Counted from the stretch's first letter, positions 14,779 through 23,198 are shown. The stretch: 34,908 nucleotides of DNA from Acidovorax sp. Root219 (GCF_001428665.1 NZ_LMIJ01000003.1:130495-165402); one strand, 5' to 3'. The notes: generated by a model not told the origin, from the sequence alone. Translations and numbers: made by a program.

Positions 14779-16350
14779 TCAGCGCCGCAGCATCTTGCGC
14801 AGCTTGAGCCCGGCCGCCCACAGGGCGCCGAAGTACAGCGCGGCCGATGCCGCCATGAGCGCCGCCAGCAGGCCAATGCGCTGCCACTTGGCGGCGCGCA
14901 GGCCCAGCCAGTCGAAATGGTACGACGACCACACCAGCAGCGTGGCCAGCAAGGCACTTGCAGCCACCACCTGCAGGATGAAGCGGCCCCAGCCCGGCAG
15001 CGGCTGGTAGCTGCCGCGCCGCAGCAGGCCGATGAGCAGCCACAGCGCATTGATGAGGGCCCCCAGGCCAATGGACAGGGCCAGGCCGGCGTGCCCAATC
15101 CGAAGCCACCACACCAGCGCCACGTTGAGCAGTTGCGTGATGACCAGCACCGAGATGGCGATCTTGACCGGCGTGCGCACGTCCTGGCTGGCGTAGTAGC
15201 CCGGAGCCAGCACCTTGATGGCCACCAGGCCGAGCAGGCCCGCGCCGTAGCCCGACAGGGCCATCGCGATCTGGCCCACGTCGCCGTCTTGCAGCTTGCC
15301 ATAGTGGAACAGCGTGGCCACCAGCGGCTTGGAAAACGTGAGCAAGGCCACGGCGCAGGGCACGGCCAGCAGCACCACGATGCGCAGGCCCCAGTCGAGC
15401 ATGGCGGAGTACCTGTCGGCATCGCCCGCGGCCTTGGCGGCCGTGAGCTGCGGGGTGAGCACCACGCCCAGGGCCACGCCCAGCAGCGCTGTGGGGAACT
15501 CCATCAACCGGTCGGCATAGAACAGCCAGGTGACGCTGCCCGGCTTCAGGTAGGACGCTATCTGGGTGTTGATCATCAGCGAGATCTGCGCCACGCCCAC
15601 GCCCAGCAGGATGGGCCCCATGAGCGACAGCACCTTGCGCACGCCCGGGTCGGCCCATGCCATGCGGATGGCGCGCCAGGTCACGCCGATGCGCGGCAGC
15701 AGCCCCATGCGTGCCAGCACCGGGATCTGCACCGCCAGCTGCAGCACGCCGCCCAGCAACACGCCGCCGGCCATGGAGTAGATGGGCTCGATGCCGCGCG
15801 CCTCCAGTTGGGGCGCGCCAAGCAGGGCCGCGCCGATCATGGACAGGTTGAGCAGCACCGGCGACGCTGCGGGCACGGTGAAGTGCTTCCAGGTATTCAG
15901 AACGCCGGCCGACAGCGCGACCAGGGACATGAAGCCGATGTAGGGGAACATCCAGCGCGTCATGAGCACTGCGGCGTCGTAGGCCTCGGGGCTCTGGCGC
16001 ATGCCGCTGGCCAGGGCCCAGACCAGCACCGGCGCCCCCGCCACGCCGAGCACGCAGGTCAGCAGCAGCACCCAGGTGAGGGCCGTGGCCACGTTGGCGA
16101 TGAGCACGCGCGTGGCGTCTTCCCCCTGCTGCGCCTTGCTGGTGGCCAGCACCGGGATGAAGGCCTGGCTGAACGCCCCTTCGGCAAAGAAGCGGCGAAA
16201 CAGGTTGGGGATGCGGAAGGCGACGTTGAAAGCGTCCGTCAGGGCATTGGCCCCGAAGAGAGAGGCCATCAGAAGATCGCGCGCCAGGCCCGTCACGCGG
16301 GAGGCCAGGGTCAGCAGGGAGACAGTGGAAGCGGCTTTGAGCAATGACAC
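14779..16350 (-). CDS. murJ: Lipid II flippase MurJ
   Basis: MurJ flips undecaprenyl-linked lipid II across the inner membrane for peptidoglycan synthesis. It belongs to the MOP exporter superfamily. The product has 523 residues and about 14 hydrophobic helices. The N terminus (M)SLLKAASTVSLLTLASRVTG parallels the E. coli start MNLLKSLAAVSSMTMFSRV, which places initiation at the GTG at 16350 (preceded by GGCG); the frame is open 69 codons further, but that part is unlike MurJ. Conserved blocks include DAFNVAFRIPNLFRRFFAEG (the charged cavity residues of helices 1-2), AFSQAFIPVLA, and FYADRLMEFPTALLGVALG. It stands between the SirB1 gene and rpsT and diverges from rpsT, a common betaproteobacterial order. 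Confidence 0.95.
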   Translation of the reverse strand: MSLLKAASTVSLLTLASRVTGLARDLLMASLFGANALTDAFNVAFRIPNLFRRFFAEGAFSQAFIPVLATSKAQQGEDATRVLIANVATALTWVLLLTCVLGVAGAPVLVWALASGMRQSPEAYDAAVLMTRWMFPYIGFMSLVALSAGVLNTWKHFTVPAASPVLLNLSMIGAALLGAPQLEARGIEPIYSMAGGVLLGGVLQLAVQIPVLARMGLLPRIGVTWRAIRMAWADPGVRKVLSLMGPILLGVGVAQISLMINTQIASYLKPGSVTWLFYADRLMEFPTALLGVALGVVLTPQLTAAKAAGDADRYSAMLDWGLRIVVLLAVPCAVALLTFSKPLVATLFHYGKLQDGDVGQIAMALSGYGAGLLGLVAIKVLAPGYYASQDVRTPVKIAISVLVITQLLNVALVWWLRIGHAGLALSIGLGALINALWLLIGLLRRGSYQPLPGWGRFILQVVAASALLATLLVWSSYHFDWLGLRAAKWQRIGLLAALMAASAALYFGALWAAGLKLRKMLRR

Positions 16351-16591
16351 CGCCGGGAGTGTATGCGCTGGCGGGTGGCCGGCGGCGGCAGCCACCGCCG
16401 CAGGGTTGGGCAAAAGGGGGGCCAAGAGAGTCTCCGCGTGGAATGGACGAGGCAGTCTTGGCGGCGACCGTGAAGTGAAGATGAAGTCTGCGAGGCGGGT
16501 GTGAAGTGGCGCCCAGTGTTTCACCCGCTTACCAAAAGCCCTGATTCGGGCGTTCATATGCCGCCCTCTGGGCCCGGTGCACCGACTGGGC

Positions 16592-16597
16592 TATAAT
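16592..16597 (+). promoter_or_regulatory. -10 box of rpsT
   Basis: Perfect TATAAT in GGCTATAATCGCGGG, 46 bases before the rpsT ATG. The -35 region is G-rich and poorly matched, which suggests either a weak -35 or stringent-type control; GGC/GCGGG around the start site is GC-rich, as at stringently controlled promoters. Confidence 0.65.
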
Positions 16598-16643
16598 CGC
16601 GGGCTTTGCTGGCATCATCCTCAGACCTTAAGGAAACACATCA

Positions 16644-16943
16644 ATGGCATCCGCTAAACCCAAGAAGAAGAACCCGCGCCTGGCGTCGGGCCGCAAGCGC
16701 GTCCGTCAGGACACGAAACTCAACGCCGCGAACACCTCGCTGCGCTCCAAATACCGTACCGCTGTGAAGAACGTCGAAAAGGCTGTTCTGACCGGTGACA
16801 AGACCAAGGCGTCCGAACTGTTCGCCAAGATGCAAGCCGTGGTGGACTCCGTGGCCGACAAGGGCATCTTCCACAAGAACAAGGCCGCTCGCGACAAGAG
16901 CCGTCTGTCTGCCAAGGTGAAAGCCCTGGCCCTGGCCGCCTGA
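16644..16943 (+). CDS. rpsT: 30S ribosomal protein S20
   Basis: S20 is a primary 16S rRNA-binding protein of the small subunit. The 99-residue basic product starts [20 protein letters not shown], has [20 protein letters not shown] in the first long helix and [20 protein letters not shown] at the C-terminal end, all as in the family. AAGGAAA lies upstream of the ATG. The gene is monocistronic: its own TATAAT promoter lies upstream and an intrinsic terminator downstream. The E. coli protein represses its own translation; whether that happens here cannot be read from the sequence. Confidence 0.98.
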   Translation: MASAKPKKKNPRLASGRKRVRQDTKLNAANTSLRSKYRTAVKNVEKAVLTGDKTKASELFAKMQAVVDSVADKGIFHKNKAARDKSRLSAKVKALALAA

Positions 16944-17021
16944 CCCTCTTCAGGCAAACAGCCCGAACGGCACGCGCCGTTCGCCGTTTGTAACGGGTGC
17001 GCTGCCAGCAAAAAACGAACG

Positions 17022-17047
17022 AACCGCCTTAGGGCGGTTTTTTCGTT
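17022..17047 (+). terminator. Intrinsic terminator of rpsT
   Basis: AACCGCC (17022-17028), loop TTAG, GGCGGTT (17033-17039), then a T run broken only by CG (TTTTTCGTTT). An A-rich stretch precedes the stem, so it may also work in the opposite direction. Confidence 0.9.
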
Positions 17048-17090
17048 TCCGGGGCGCGAATGCGGCAGATGCCATGCCCCGTCCAGGCAC

Positions 17091-17109
17091 AAAAAAAGCC
17101 CCGAGGGGC
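17091..17109 (-). terminator. Intrinsic terminator of the DUF3579 gene
   Basis: On the minus strand a short hairpin, GCCC CTCG GGGC, is followed by seven T (plus-strand A7 at 17091-17097). It lies about 28 bases past the DUF3579 stop, facing the rpsT terminator. Confidence 0.75.
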
Positions 17110-17136
17110 CTTCATGCTTACAATGCGGGCGCCCTT

Positions 17137-17472
17137 TCAGGGCTTGACGGGAGGCGGCAGCACCGTAGCATCCGGCACCAGGCAGGCTTCGGCCACCTGC
17201 AGGTTGTTGTCACGCGCGAAGTTGACGACGAAATCCCAGGCCATGGGCTCGTGGTCGCGCAGGTCACGGTGCACCACCACGCACTTGATGCCATTGAGGG
17301 TGGTGGGAATGCACCAGGGCGAATAGCTCAGGTGGCTACCCGGCCGCGCCCCACCGGGGCGAAAACTGCTCATCACCCCCGCCAGACGCTCAGCCCAGTC
17401 GCTGGGACGGAAGGTTTTCCCGTCGTGGGTGACGCCTTGGATGAAGATCTCTTTGGAGGTGGGGGAAACCAT
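17137..17472 (-). CDS. DUF3579 domain protein
   Basis: A 111-residue protein of the DUF3579 family, common in betaproteobacteria and without an established role. It contains the family core: IFIQGVTHDGKTFRPSDWAE, RLAGVMSSF, LSYSPWCIPTTLNGIKCVVV, and the closing MAWDFVVNFARDNNLQV. The start at ATG 17472 (MVSPTSKEIFIQGV) places the core near the N terminus; upstream codons to 17538 look unrelated. It is transcribed away from argD-argF. Proximity to arginine genes is seen elsewhere in this group, but no functional link is shown. An unusual perfect palindrome lies 72-85 bases upstream. Confidence 0.82.
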   Translation of the reverse strand: MVSPTSKEIFIQGVTHDGKTFRPSDWAERLAGVMSSFRPGGARPGSHLSYSPWCIPTTLNGIKCVVVHRDLRDHEPMAWDFVVNFARDNNLQVAEACLVPDATVLPPPVKP

Positions 17473-17543
17473 CGGGTCGAAGTGTAATGGACAGCCGGTA
17501 GCCACAGGATCACTGCATGCTGCACTGCAGCGTAGCATTCTAA

Positions 17544-17557
17544 CTCTTATATAAGAG
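17544..17557. promoter_or_regulatory. Perfect 14-bp palindrome CTCTTATATAAGAG
   Basis: CTCTTAT followed directly by ATAAGAG, in the spacer between DUF3579 (minus) and argD (plus). It is AT-rich and uninterrupted, with the look of a dimeric repressor site (GntR-like operators often have such short palindromes). The regulator is unknown. Confidence 0.5.
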
Positions 17558-17718
17558 CTACCTCCCTATTTCCTACCAGCGCACAAGGCATCGCCGGCCA
17601 CGCGCATTGCAGTGATGCGCAATCGTCAACAGCGGGTCATCGCATGGCCCCTAGAATCGTGCTTCGTTTTCGGGGTGGACAAGCCCACCCTCTCACCGCA
17701 CCGCCAGGAGATTTCTGC

Positions 17719-18915
17719 ATGACCGCTTTCATTGAGGCCGCCTCGCCCCACGTGATGAACACCTATGGCCGCGTGCCGATTGCGCTGGCCCGCGGTCAAG
17801 GCTGCCGCGTGTGGGACGTGAACGGCAAGGAATACCTCGATGGCCTGGGCGGCATCGCCGTGAACACGCTGGGCCACAACCACCCCCAGCTGGTGCCCGC
17901 GCTGCAGCACCAGATCAGCCAGATCATCCATTCCTCCAACTACTACCACGTCCCCCTGCAGGAGACCCTGGCGGCCAAGCTGGTGGAGCTGTCGGGCATG
18001 ACCAACGTGTTCTTCTGCAACTCGGGCCTGGAAGCCAACGAGGCAGCGCTGAAGATCGCGCGCAAGTACGGCGTGGACAAGGGCATCGCCAAGCCCGAGA
18101 TCGTGGTCTATGAGAAGGCCTTCCATGGCCGCTCCATCGCCACCATGTCGGCCACCGGCAACCCCAAGATCCACAACGGCTTCGGCCCGCTGGTGGAAGG
18201 CTTCGTGCGCGTGCCGCTGAACGACATCGAGGCCATCAAGCAGGCCACCGAGGGCAACCCCAACGTGGTGGCTGTGTTCTTCGAGACCATCCAGGGGGAA
18301 GGCGGCATCAACCCGATGCGCGTCGAGTACCTGCAGCAGCTGCGCACGCTGTGCGACGAGCGCGGCTGGCTGATGATGATCGACGAGGTGCAGTGCGGCA
18401 TGGGCCGCACCGGCAAGTGGTTCGCGCACCAGTGGGCAGGCATCGTGCCGGACGTGATGCCCCTGGCCAAGGGCCTGGGCTCGGGCGTGCCGATCGGCGC
18501 CGTGGTGGCCGGCCCCAAGGCCGCCAACGTGCTGCAGCCGGGCAACCATGGCACCACCTTTGGCGGCAACCCGTTGGCCATGCGCGCCGGCGTGGAAACC
18601 ATTCGCATCATGGAAGAAGACGGTCTGCTGCACAATGCAGCCACCGTGGGCGAGCACCTGAAAGCCGCGCTCGTGCGCGAACTGGGCAGCCTGCCCGGGG
18701 TCAAGGAAGTGCGCGGCCAGGGCCTGATGCTGGGCGTGGAACTGGACAAGCCCTGCGGCGTGCTGTTGGCCCAGGCGGCTGAAGCCGGCCTGCTGCTGAG
18801 CGTTACGGCCGACAAGGTGATCCGCCTCGTGCCCGCACTGATCCTGTCCACCGCCGAGGCCGACGAGATCGTTGCCAAGCTGGTCCCGCTGGTCAAAGCC
18901 CTGCTGGCCGAATAA
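17719..18915 (+). CDS. argD: Acetylornithine aminotransferase
   Basis: A PLP enzyme (fold type I, class III aminotransferase) that makes N-acetylornithine from N-acetylglutamate semialdehyde in arginine synthesis; family members may also serve lysine synthesis. In 398 residues it has YLDGLGGIAVNTLGHNHP, the phosphate-binding FCNSGLEANEAALKIARK, AFHGRSIATMSATGN, ETIQGEGGI, DEVQCGMGRTGKW with the PLP-interacting Asp, and K251 in PLAKGLGSGVPIG as the Schiff-base lysine, then HGTTFGGNPLA. ATG 17719 is preceded by AGGAG with eight-base spacing. argF follows after 33 bases, so the two are probably one transcript. Confidence 0.95.
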   Translation: MTAFIEAASPHVMNTYGRVPIALARGQGCRVWDVNGKEYLDGLGGIAVNTLGHNHPQLVPALQHQISQIIHSSNYYHVPLQETLAAKLVELSGMTNVFFCNSGLEANEAALKIARKYGVDKGIAKPEIVVYEKAFHGRSIATMSATGNPKIHNGFGPLVEGFVRVPLNDIEAIKQATEGNPNVVAVFFETIQGEGGINPMRVEYLQQLRTLCDERGWLMMIDEVQCGMGRTGKWFAHQWAGIVPDVMPLAKGLGSGVPIGAVVAGPKAANVLQPGNHGTTFGGNPLAMRAGVETIRIMEEDGLLHNAATVGEHLKAALVRELGSLPGVKEVRGQGLMLGVELDKPCGVLLAQAAEAGLLLSVTADKVIRLVPALILSTAEADEIVAKLVPLVKALLAE

Positions 18916-18948
18916 ACCCTGGGCGCGCATGCAGCGCGCCGCAATGCC

Positions 18949-19857
18949 ATGAAACATTACCTGCAGTTCAACGATCTCAGCGCCGACGAGTACACCTACC
19001 TGTTCGAGCGTGCCGCGCTCATCAAGAAGAAGTTCAAGGCCTACGAAAAGCACCACCCCCTGGTGGACCGCACGCTGGCCATGATCTTCGAGAAGGCCAG
19101 CACCCGAACGCGCGTGAGTTTCGAGGCCGGCATGTACCAGTTGGGCGGCAGCGTGGTGCACCTGACCACGGGCGACAGCCAGCTCGGCCGCGCCGAGCCC
19201 ATCGAGGACAGCGCCAAGGTCATCAGCCGCATGGTGGACCTGGTGATGATCCGCACCTACGAGCAGACCAAGATAGAAAGCTTCGCGGCGCACTCGCGCG
19301 TGCCCGTGATCAACGGCCTGACCAACGAGTTCCACCCCTGCCAGATATTGGCCGACATCTTCACCTTCATCGAGCACCGCGGCTCGATACAGGGCAAGAC
19401 GGTGGCCTGGGTGGGCGACGGCAACAACATGGCCAACACCTGGCTGCAGGCGGCGGCGCTGCTGGGCTTCAAGGTGCATGTGAGCACGCCGCGCGGCTAC
19501 GAGGTGGACGAGAAGCTGGCCGGTGCCACCGCCGGCAGCAACCAATTCTTCAGCGACCCGCTCGAAGCCTGCAAGGGCGCCGACCTGGTGACCACCGACG
19601 TGTGGACCAGCATGGGCTACGAGGCCGAGAACGAAGAGCGCAAGAAGGCCTTCGCCGACTGGTGCGTGGACGCCGAGATGATGGCCGCCGCCAAACCCGA
19701 TGCGCTGTTCATGCACTGCCTGCCTGCGCACCGGGGGGAAGAGGTGGAAGCCGATGTGATCGACGGGCCGCAATCGGTTGTCTGGGATGAAGCCGAGAAC
19801 CGGATGCATGCGCAGAAAGCGTTGATGGAGTACCTGCTTTTGGGCAAAGTGGCCTGA
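18949..19857 (+). CDS. argF: Ornithine carbamoyltransferase
   Basis: It condenses carbamoyl phosphate with ornithine to citrulline, cytoplasmic, as a trimer. The 302-residue product has the carbamoyl-phosphate site STRTR at 51-55 within FEKASTRTRVSFEAGM, the NEFHPCQILAD motif, WVGDGNNMANTW in the ornithine domain, and the C-terminal MHCLPAHRGEEV loop with the catalytic Cys. Both the length and HCLPAHRGEEV fit the anabolic form rather than the catabolic ArcB type. It lies downstream of argD in what looks like an argD-argF operon. The COG4339 gene begins 12 bases after its stop. Confidence 0.96.
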   Translation: MKHYLQFNDLSADEYTYLFERAALIKKKFKAYEKHHPLVDRTLAMIFEKASTRTRVSFEAGMYQLGGSVVHLTTGDSQLGRAEPIEDSAKVISRMVDLVMIRTYEQTKIESFAAHSRVPVINGLTNEFHPCQILADIFTFIEHRGSIQGKTVAWVGDGNNMANTWLQAAALLGFKVHVSTPRGYEVDEKLAGATAGSNQFFSDPLEACKGADLVTTDVWTSMGYEAENEERKKAFADWCVDAEMMAAAKPDALFMHCLPAHRGEEVEADVIDGPQSVVWDEAENRMHAQKALMEYLLLGKVA

Positions 19858-19868
19858 GTCTCTTCACC

Positions 19869-20549
19869 ATGCCCTGGCGCCGCCAGCCCGCCCATTGCGC
19901 CGAACTGCTGGCGCACTGGCAATCGCTGGGCCAGGCCCTGGGCCGGGATACGCCCGCCTGGCGCAGCGAAGGCCGGCGCCTGGTACTGGCCTGGGCGCGC
20001 TGGCCACGCGCCTACCATGACACCACGCACCTGTGGGCCTGCCTGCGCCACCTGCAGGCGGTGCAAGCCGCCCTGCCCGATGTGCTGCGCCAGCCCCATG
20101 CCGTGGCGCTGGCGCTGTGGTTCCACGACGCCGTCTACCGGCCCTGGGGCCGCCTGAACGAAGAGAAGAGTGCCGACTGGGCCAGCCGCTTCCTGGCCGC
20201 GCAGGTTCTGCCGCCCCCACTGGTGCAGGCCGTGCACCAGTTCATCCTCGACACACGCCACAACCCCGGCCCGCTCACAGGCGATGCGCAGTGGGTCGTC
20301 GATATCGACCTGGCCGTGCTGGGCCAGAGCGATAAGGTGTACCGGCAGTTCGAGCGCAATGTGCGGCGCGAGTATTTCTTCGTGCGCTGGCCACGCTATG
20401 TGGCGGGCCGCAGCGCGGTGCTGCGGGGTTTTCTGGAGCGGCCGCGCATCTATGGCACCGACTGGTTCCATGGGCGGTATGAAGCCCAGGCCCGCACCAA
20501 CCTCGCCAACGCCCTGACCGCCCTGAAAAACGGCACGCTCTACGCGTGA
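19869..20549 (+). CDS. COG4339 family protein (predicted HD-like metal-dependent hydrolase)
   Basis: A 226-residue cytoplasmic protein of the COG4339 group, predicted to be distant HD-superfamily phosphohydrolases. Visible features are YHDTTHLWACLRHLQAV (a YH-x-x-x-H element), ALALWFHDAVY with the HD pair, a VHQFILDTRHN helix, and DIDLAVLG, which supplies a further acidic residue. The activity is unknown. Database entries sometimes name this family after a neuronal receptor subunit; that name has no basis in the sequence. It follows argF by 12 bases and is likely co-transcribed, but arginine-related work is only a guess. Confidence 0.8.
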   Translation: MPWRRQPAHCAELLAHWQSLGQALGRDTPAWRSEGRRLVLAWARWPRAYHDTTHLWACLRHLQAVQAALPDVLRQPHAVALALWFHDAVYRPWGRLNEEKSADWASRFLAAQVLPPPLVQAVHQFILDTRHNPGPLTGDAQWVVDIDLAVLGQSDKVYRQFERNVRREYFFVRWPRYVAGRSAVLRGFLERPRIYGTDWFHGRYEAQARTNLANALTALKNGTLYA

Positions 20550-20550
20550 G

Positions 20551-20570
20551 GAGCGCCGACGCTGGCGCTT
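20551..20570. terminator. Hairpin between convergent genes
   Basis: AGCGCC (20552-20557), loop GACGCT, GGCGCT (20564-20569), extendable by one G-T pair, between the COG4339 stop and the stop of the minus-strand gene at 20570. No T tract. Confidence 0.4.
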
Positions 20571-20959
20571 CAATCACAGGGCTGAAAGCGCTTGCACTCC
20601 TCGGCGATTTGGATGGACGTCAGCGTGTTCTCGCCCTCCACGCTCTTGGCGGTGAACTTGACCCAGGCCCCTTCGGCAATACCGGCCAGCAGCGTGCGGT
20701 CGACCACCGTGAAGCGCTGCGTCGTGAAGGGCAGCTTGGAGCGGGGCAGCAGCTTCAGGCGCACGTACAGCGGCCCTCCCGGCTCCTGCTGGACAGAGAC
20801 GACCCGCGCCCGCGTGAGCACCGGCCCAGCCTGACCATCCGCCTGCGCCGGCACTGCGGGCTGGGCCAGCGCACTGCCGACCACCAGGGCGGCGGCAGCC
20901 ACGCCGGCCAGGGCCAGGCACCGGGCCCGCTGAACCATGGCCATTCTCCGTCGATCCAT
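20570..20959 (-). CDS. Periplasmic CusF-like small protein lacking metal ligands
   Basis: A 129-residue exported protein: a basic start (MDRRRMAMVQRAR), a hydrophobic stretch LALAGVAAAALVVG and a likely signal-peptidase site after SALA. The mature part resembles the CusF/CopC-associated OB-like domain (LYVRLKLLPRSKLPFTTQRF, then DRTLLAGIAEGAWVKFTAKS). In CusF the segment before FxVxD carries His, Trp and Met ligands (P-x-M-T-M-x-F); here it reads PFTTQRF, so the copper ligands are absent. Two cysteines near the end (EECKRFQPC) may form a disulfide. A good AGGAGG precedes ATG 20959. It begins 10 bases after the S9 peptidase gene and should be co-transcribed. The family link is moderate in strength. 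Confidence 0.72.
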   Translation of the reverse strand: MDRRRMAMVQRARCLALAGVAAAALVVGSALAQPAVPAQADGQAGPVLTRARVVSVQQEPGGPLYVRLKLLPRSKLPFTTQRFTVVDRTLLAGIAEGAWVKFTAKSVEGENTLTSIQIAEECKRFQPCD

Positions 20960-20969
20960 ACATCCTCCT

Positions 20970-22934
20970 TCAGAAAGCCCAGGAAGCCAGCTGGTAGTAA
21001 TCGAACCCGCCCGTGCGCCCGCCCAGGCAACTGGCCAGGAAGTCCTCGGTCTTGCGGTACATGGTGAGGTTGTTGCTCCACTTCTGGTTGCCGTGGCCGT
21101 CGCCCTGGAAGGTGACGTAGTCCACCGGCCGCCCGGCGCGGCGCAGGGCGGCCACCATCAACTCCGACTGCTCCAGCTTCACACGCGGGTCGTTCACGCC
21201 GTGCATGATGAGCAAGGGGCTGGTGGCGGGACCGACCTTGAACAGGGGCGACTTGGCATCCATCAAGCGCCGGTCTTCGGGCTTGGCGGGGTCGCCGATG
21301 TAGCGCCGCCAGCCGACCATGCCCATCTCCCAATAAGGCGGCACGGTTTCCATGAAGCGTGCCAGGTGCGACAGGCCCACCACGTCCACCGCGCAGGCGA
21401 ACACCTCGGGCGTGAAGGTCGCACCCACCAGGGCGGCATAGCCGCCGTAGCTCGCACCGTAGATGGCCACGCGCCGCGGGTCGGCTACGCCGGTCTGCAC
21501 GGCCCACTGCACGCCGTCGACCAGGTCATCGTGCATCTTGCCGGCAAACTCGCCGATGGCCTTTTCCATGAAGGTGCGGCCATAGCCCGACGAGCCCCGG
21601 TAGTTGACCTGCAGCACGGCATACCCCCGGTTGGCCAGAAAGTGCTGCAGGCTGCGGCTGGCGGCGCTGTCGCCCCAGCGGTCGCGCGCCCAGGGGCCGC
21701 CGTGCACCAGCAGCACCATGGGCAGATTCTTCGCGGCCACGCCGGCGGGCAGGGTCAGGTAGCCGTGCAGGGTGAGCCCGTCGCGGCTGGCAAAAGAGAC
21801 GGGCTCCGTGGCGGTCAGCGCCGAGGCCAGTTGGGCCATGCGGCTTTCGCCCAGGAACACAGGCTCTCCCCCTTCGCCGGGCAGCAGGTAGCTCCTGGTG
21901 CTGCGCTCCGTGGTGACGGCCACCGTCAGCGTGCGCTCCTGGTCGTCGCTGCTGGTCACGGCGATCTCGGCGTTCTGGCCCTTGTCCAGCACGGCCAGGC
22001 GCTGGCGCAGCGCGGCGTCGAACACCTCGCGCCGGGGGTAGCCGGGCATGGAATAGGCAATCAGCGGCTGCTGTGTGGTGCGGCTGATGAGCACGTAGTC
22101 CAGGTCCACCTCGGGCGTGGCATGGACCAGCGTCTCGGCGCCGGTGGCCAGGTCCATGCGCACCAGCGCCACCTTGTCGCGCCCGCGGTTGGACAGTGCC
22201 CACATGGCTTGGCCGCTGGCATCGGGCTCCAGCAGGCGCAGGCCCTCGAAGCGGCCCCATTCGGCGATGGAGGTCCAGGCACTGTCTGGCGCCGCGCCGG
22301 GGCGCTGCAGCTGGCTGGCCGTGTCCGACACGATGAGCCGTGTGCGCAGGCGCCCCTGCCGGTCCACGCCCCAGGAGGCCGCGTTGCCCGGGTTGGTGGC
22401 CACCACGGTGTGGGCACCGGTGCGCGGGTCCACACGGTGCAGGTCGAACACCTTCTTGTCGCGGCGGTTGGTCGTGACCATCAGGTCGGGCCCGCCCTCC
22501 ACCGTCTGCAGCAGGTGGGACGCGGTCTTGTCGAACGGCGTAAGGTCCACCCAGGCTGCGCCCTGGCGGTGCACGGCCACCGCATGCACATGCGTGTTCT
22601 CGTCGCCCGAGCCATCGACCACGGCCGCCAGGTACTGGCTGTCCGCTGTCCAGCGGAAGAAGCGCGCGCGGATCGGGAACGCTCGGGCATCATCCTTGCC
22701 GAGCGTGCGCACCCAGATGGCGGGGCTCACGCCCTCGGTCCCCGTCCAGGCCAGGTGTTTGCCATCGGGCGAGACGCGGTAGCTGCCCGTGGCCTGGCGG
22801 TTGGCAACGAAGTCATGCACGGGAATCAGCTCGGGCAGGGGCGCGCCGGCCAAGGACGGGTGCGTGGGCCCCGTGGCGCAGCCCGCCAGGGACGCCAGCA
22901 GGGCCAGACAACTCAGCGATCGAATCAGCAGCAT
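20970..22934 (-). CDS. S9 family (prolyl oligopeptidase-type) peptidase, probable lipoprotein
   Basis: A 654-residue exported serine peptidase. The N terminus MLLIRSLSCLALLASLAGC has a lipobox (LAGC), predicting a lipid anchor at Cys19. Residues about 50-390 form a seven-bladed-propeller-like domain with repeated strand pairs such as YRVSPDGKHLAWTG. The C-terminal alpha/beta-hydrolase domain has VLLVHGGPWARDRWG, the nucleophile Ser in YGASYGGYAALVG, the acid Asp in LIMHGVNDPRV, and the His in GDGHGNQKW. Family members cleave short peptides, acylaminoacyl- or dipeptidyl-type; the specificity is not readable. The next gene, 10 bases downstream, is a small CusF-like periplasmic protein. Confidence 0.9.
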   Translation of the reverse strand: MLLIRSLSCLALLASLAGCATGPTHPSLAGAPLPELIPVHDFVANRQATGSYRVSPDGKHLAWTGTEGVSPAIWVRTLGKDDARAFPIRARFFRWTADSQYLAAVVDGSGDENTHVHAVAVHRQGAAWVDLTPFDKTASHLLQTVEGGPDLMVTTNRRDKKVFDLHRVDPRTGAHTVVATNPGNAASWGVDRQGRLRTRLIVSDTASQLQRPGAAPDSAWTSIAEWGRFEGLRLLEPDASGQAMWALSNRGRDKVALVRMDLATGAETLVHATPEVDLDYVLISRTTQQPLIAYSMPGYPRREVFDAALRQRLAVLDKGQNAEIAVTSSDDQERTLTVAVTTERSTRSYLLPGEGGEPVFLGESRMAQLASALTATEPVSFASRDGLTLHGYLTLPAGVAAKNLPMVLLVHGGPWARDRWGDSAASRSLQHFLANRGYAVLQVNYRGSSGYGRTFMEKAIGEFAGKMHDDLVDGVQWAVQTGVADPRRVAIYGASYGGYAALVGATFTPEVFACAVDVVGLSHLARFMETVPPYWEMGMVGWRRYIGDPAKPEDRRLMDAKSPLFKVGPATSPLLIMHGVNDPRVKLEQSELMVAALRRAGRPVDYVTFQGDGHGNQKWSNNLTMYRKTEDFLASCLGGRTGGFDYYQLASWAF

Positions 22935-22976
22935 GCGGGGCTCCCCAGGATGCCACCGATTGTGCGGGGCCTTTGC

Positions 22977-23198
22977 TTAAGCCCAGCCAAAGGCGCTGCT
23001 CGGCAGCACCGCACCAGCGCCTGGGCCATGCTCGCGGACCGGCGGCGGCAGCCAGGGGGCGGTGCGGCCCTGCCGGGTCCAGTGGTCGGTGGACGACCAG
23101 GCCAGCGGGGCAAGGGCCGGCCCTGCGGGGGCGCCGCCCAGAGGGGCGCACGCCAGCCAGGGCAGTGCCAGCAACGCATGGAAGTGGGTAAGTGTCAT
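22977..23198 (-). CDS. Possible 73-residue exported protein
   Basis: This frame lies in the 359-bp gap between the S9 peptidase and the response regulator. From ATG 23198 it reads MTLTHFHALLALPWLACAPL, a signal-like start without basic residues, then a Pro/Ala-rich body (LAWSSTDHWTRQ, PWLPPPVREHGPG) to a stop 42 bases before the peptidase start. No ribosome-binding site is clear and I recognise no family. It may be a real small gene of the peptidase operon or chance. The rest of the gap shows no other feature. Confidence 0.28.
   Translation of the reverse strand: MTLTHFHALLALPWLACAPLGGAPAGPALAPLAWSSTDHWTRQGRTAPWLPPPVREHGPGAGAVLPSSAFGWA

Noticed and set aside
14779..16557. Longer MurJ starting at 16557
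   Set aside because: The first 69 residues of the open frame are unlike MurJ; the GTG at 16350 aligns with the family N terminus.
17626..19809. A 727-codon minus-strand frame opposite argD-argF
   Set aside because: It overlaps two clear enzymes completely and its product is rich in His, Gly and Gln without motifs.
19869..20549. Annotation of the COG4339 protein as a neuronal receptor subunit
   Set aside because: This is a propagated database name; the sequence shows a small soluble protein with HD-like motifs.
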